From the NCBI GenBank assembly GCA_030597275.1, contig JAUVSB010000073.1, forward strand, positions 1 to 7,141: a stretch of DNA of 7,141 nt. Reading direction: 5' to 3'. This DNA comes from Gammaproteobacteria bacterium (lineage in GTDB: Bacteria > Pseudomonadota > Gammaproteobacteria > BMS3Bbin11). The notes below the pieces were generated by a model that did not search any database, was not told the DNA's origin, and saw only the letters and a program-made list of their open reading frames with translations. Below are positions 6,136 through 7,141 of this stretch, piece by piece. A program made the position numbers and the translations under genes. Within the stretch, counting starts at the first letter, position 1. The number at the start of each line of letters is the position of its first letter.

Positions 6136-7141
6136 ATGACAGTGCCTGAAAATAATGAGATTGCAGAACATTTATCTACTTTGCATGCAATACTAATTAA
6201 TCAGTTCTCGTCATATAGCGAAAAAGATCTACGCACTCAGTATCATCCCGACCTCAGCCAACTGGGCTGGCACCTGAATCATATCGCTTTTATTGAGCAG
6301 TACTGGTTACGTGAAGTGGTGCTTGGTGATAACACGTACACAAAAGATTCCCATCAGGATTATTTTCCAGAATTCATCGACAAGGCTGAACGCGGTCGCC
6401 TCTCTGGAATTACAGACTTCGGACAACTTGAAACAGACTTCTCAGATACGGAAGAGTTATGGGTAGAGTTAGCATCTGACCAATATAATCACCCACTGTT
6501 GAAAAAAAATTATATAGGCTGGTTTTTGCTTCAGCATGGGCAACAGCACCTGGAAACGATGAAGATGGTATTGCATGAGAGGGTCCTAAGTACAGTACCA
6601 GGGGCCAGCTTTACTGCCGGGCAATTCGATGCGCTAGATCCCGTTCTGCCAGAGTTGTTAATATCAGCTGGTGATTACGAGGTGGGTTCAAATGACATTC
6701 TGGCCTGCGATAATGAACAAGCTGTTCATGTTGAAGCACTGCCTGCTTTTTTGATCGCGGCAAGCGCAGTAAGCAATGCGGAATATCTGGGGTTCATGCA
6801 GGCAGGTGGCTATCATCTACAGGAACTCTGGACGGATGAAGGCTGGTTATGGAAAACGGAATCCAGAACCAATGCACCACGGTACTGGCGACAGGATGAT
6901 GGAGCAAATTTGTATAGGATATCGTTAGATGGCCCAGGTGATATTGAAGCTAATGAAGCAGTATCAGGACTCAACTGGTATGAAGCTGATGCTTTTGCCC
7001 GCTATGCCGGTTGTCGACTGCCGCATGAGTTTGAATGGGAGGCCGCAATGAAAACTGATACAGCACTATTTGCTTCGACAGGTCAGGCATGGGAGTGGTG
7101 TGGCAATACTTTCCATCCCTATGCTGGCTTTCAGGCTTTTC
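6136..7141 (+). CDS. egtB: Ergothioneine sulfoxide synthase EgtB, 3' end cut by window
   Basis: An open frame of 335 codons runs past the window edge; family members are usually about 400-450 residues. EgtB is a non-haem iron enzyme that uses oxygen to join hercynine to gamma-glutamylcysteine as a sulfoxide. The N-terminal DinB-like domain (about 1-145) carries LGWHLNHIAFIEQYW (43-57) and QHGQQHLET (133-141), giving the three-histidine iron site as His49, His134 and His138. In Mycobacterium thermoresistibile EgtB the ligands are His51, His134 and His138. Arg86 and Arg88 lie near where gamma-glutamylcysteine-binding arginines are expected. From about 163 a formylglycine-enzyme-like fold follows, with AGDYEVGSND (163-172), LNWYEADAFARYAGCRLP (279-296), EFEWEAA (298-304) and WEWCGNTFHPYAGFQAF (319-335). 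The start ATG abuts the egtC stop; no ribosome site is seen, implying reinitiation. OvoA is a less likely alternative given egtC and egtD. Confidence 0.9.
   Translation, partial: MTVPENNEIAEHLSTLHAILINQFSSYSEKDLRTQYHPDLSQLGWHLNHIAFIEQYWLREVVLGDNTYTKDSHQDYFPEFIDKAERGRLSGITDFGQLETDFSDTEELWVELASDQYNHPLLKKNYIGWFLLQHGQQHLETMKMVLHERVLSTVPGASFTAGQFDALDPVLPELLISAGDYEVGSNDILACDNEQAVHVEALPAFLIAASAVSNAEYLGFMQAGGYHLQELWTDEGWLWKTESRTNAPRYWRQDDGANLYRISLDGPGDIEANEAVSGLNWYEADAFARYAGCRLPHEFEWEAAMKTDTALFASTGQAWEWCGNTFHPYAGFQAF

Overview
The window looks like chromosomal DNA of a gammaproteobacterium of moderate GC content. The main evidence is a ClpB that follows the Escherichia coli protein almost residue for residue in its motif positions, together with an ergothioneine (egt) locus. 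The genus cannot be named from the sequence alone. By eye, clpB is richer in G+C than the egt genes.

Layout: positions 1-152 hold no gene, only a strong 19-bp imperfect inverted repeat (69-131) downstream of clpB. clpB (153-2729, minus) encodes the heat-shock disaggregase. It has a good ribosome binding site and a convincing sigma-32-type promoter just upstream. The gap between clpB and the next gene (2730-2920) carries a heptamer repeat (TTCCAAG) in two opposed blocks. One repeat unit supplies the likely -35 box of the clpB promoter. A 12-TM major facilitator of the UMF1/Atg22-like type (2921-4231, minus) lies 33 bases after egtD (4265-5284, minus). A 71-base intergenic region (5285-5355) separates egtD from the divergent plus-strand pair egtC (5356-6135) and egtB (6136 to the window end, incomplete).

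How the genes work together: EgtD trimethylates histidine to hercynine. EgtB is an iron-dependent sulfoxide synthase that joins hercynine to gamma-glutamylcysteine. EgtC is a class II amidotransferase that removes the glutamate. The presence of egtC points to the gamma-glutamylcysteine (mycobacterial-type) route. Neither egtA (glutamate-cysteine ligase) nor egtE (C-S lyase) lies in the window. The UMF1 transporter beside egtD is the least explained gene here and a candidate for moving ergothioneine or a related compound; that is an inference from position only.

No insertion sequence, CRISPR array, tRNA or rRNA was seen. The points most worth a second look are the egtD-linked UMF1 transporter, the heptamer repeat that doubles as a heat-shock promoter element, the egtC and egtB reading frames separated only by one in-frame TGA, and an Ala at a normally Asp position in ClpB.
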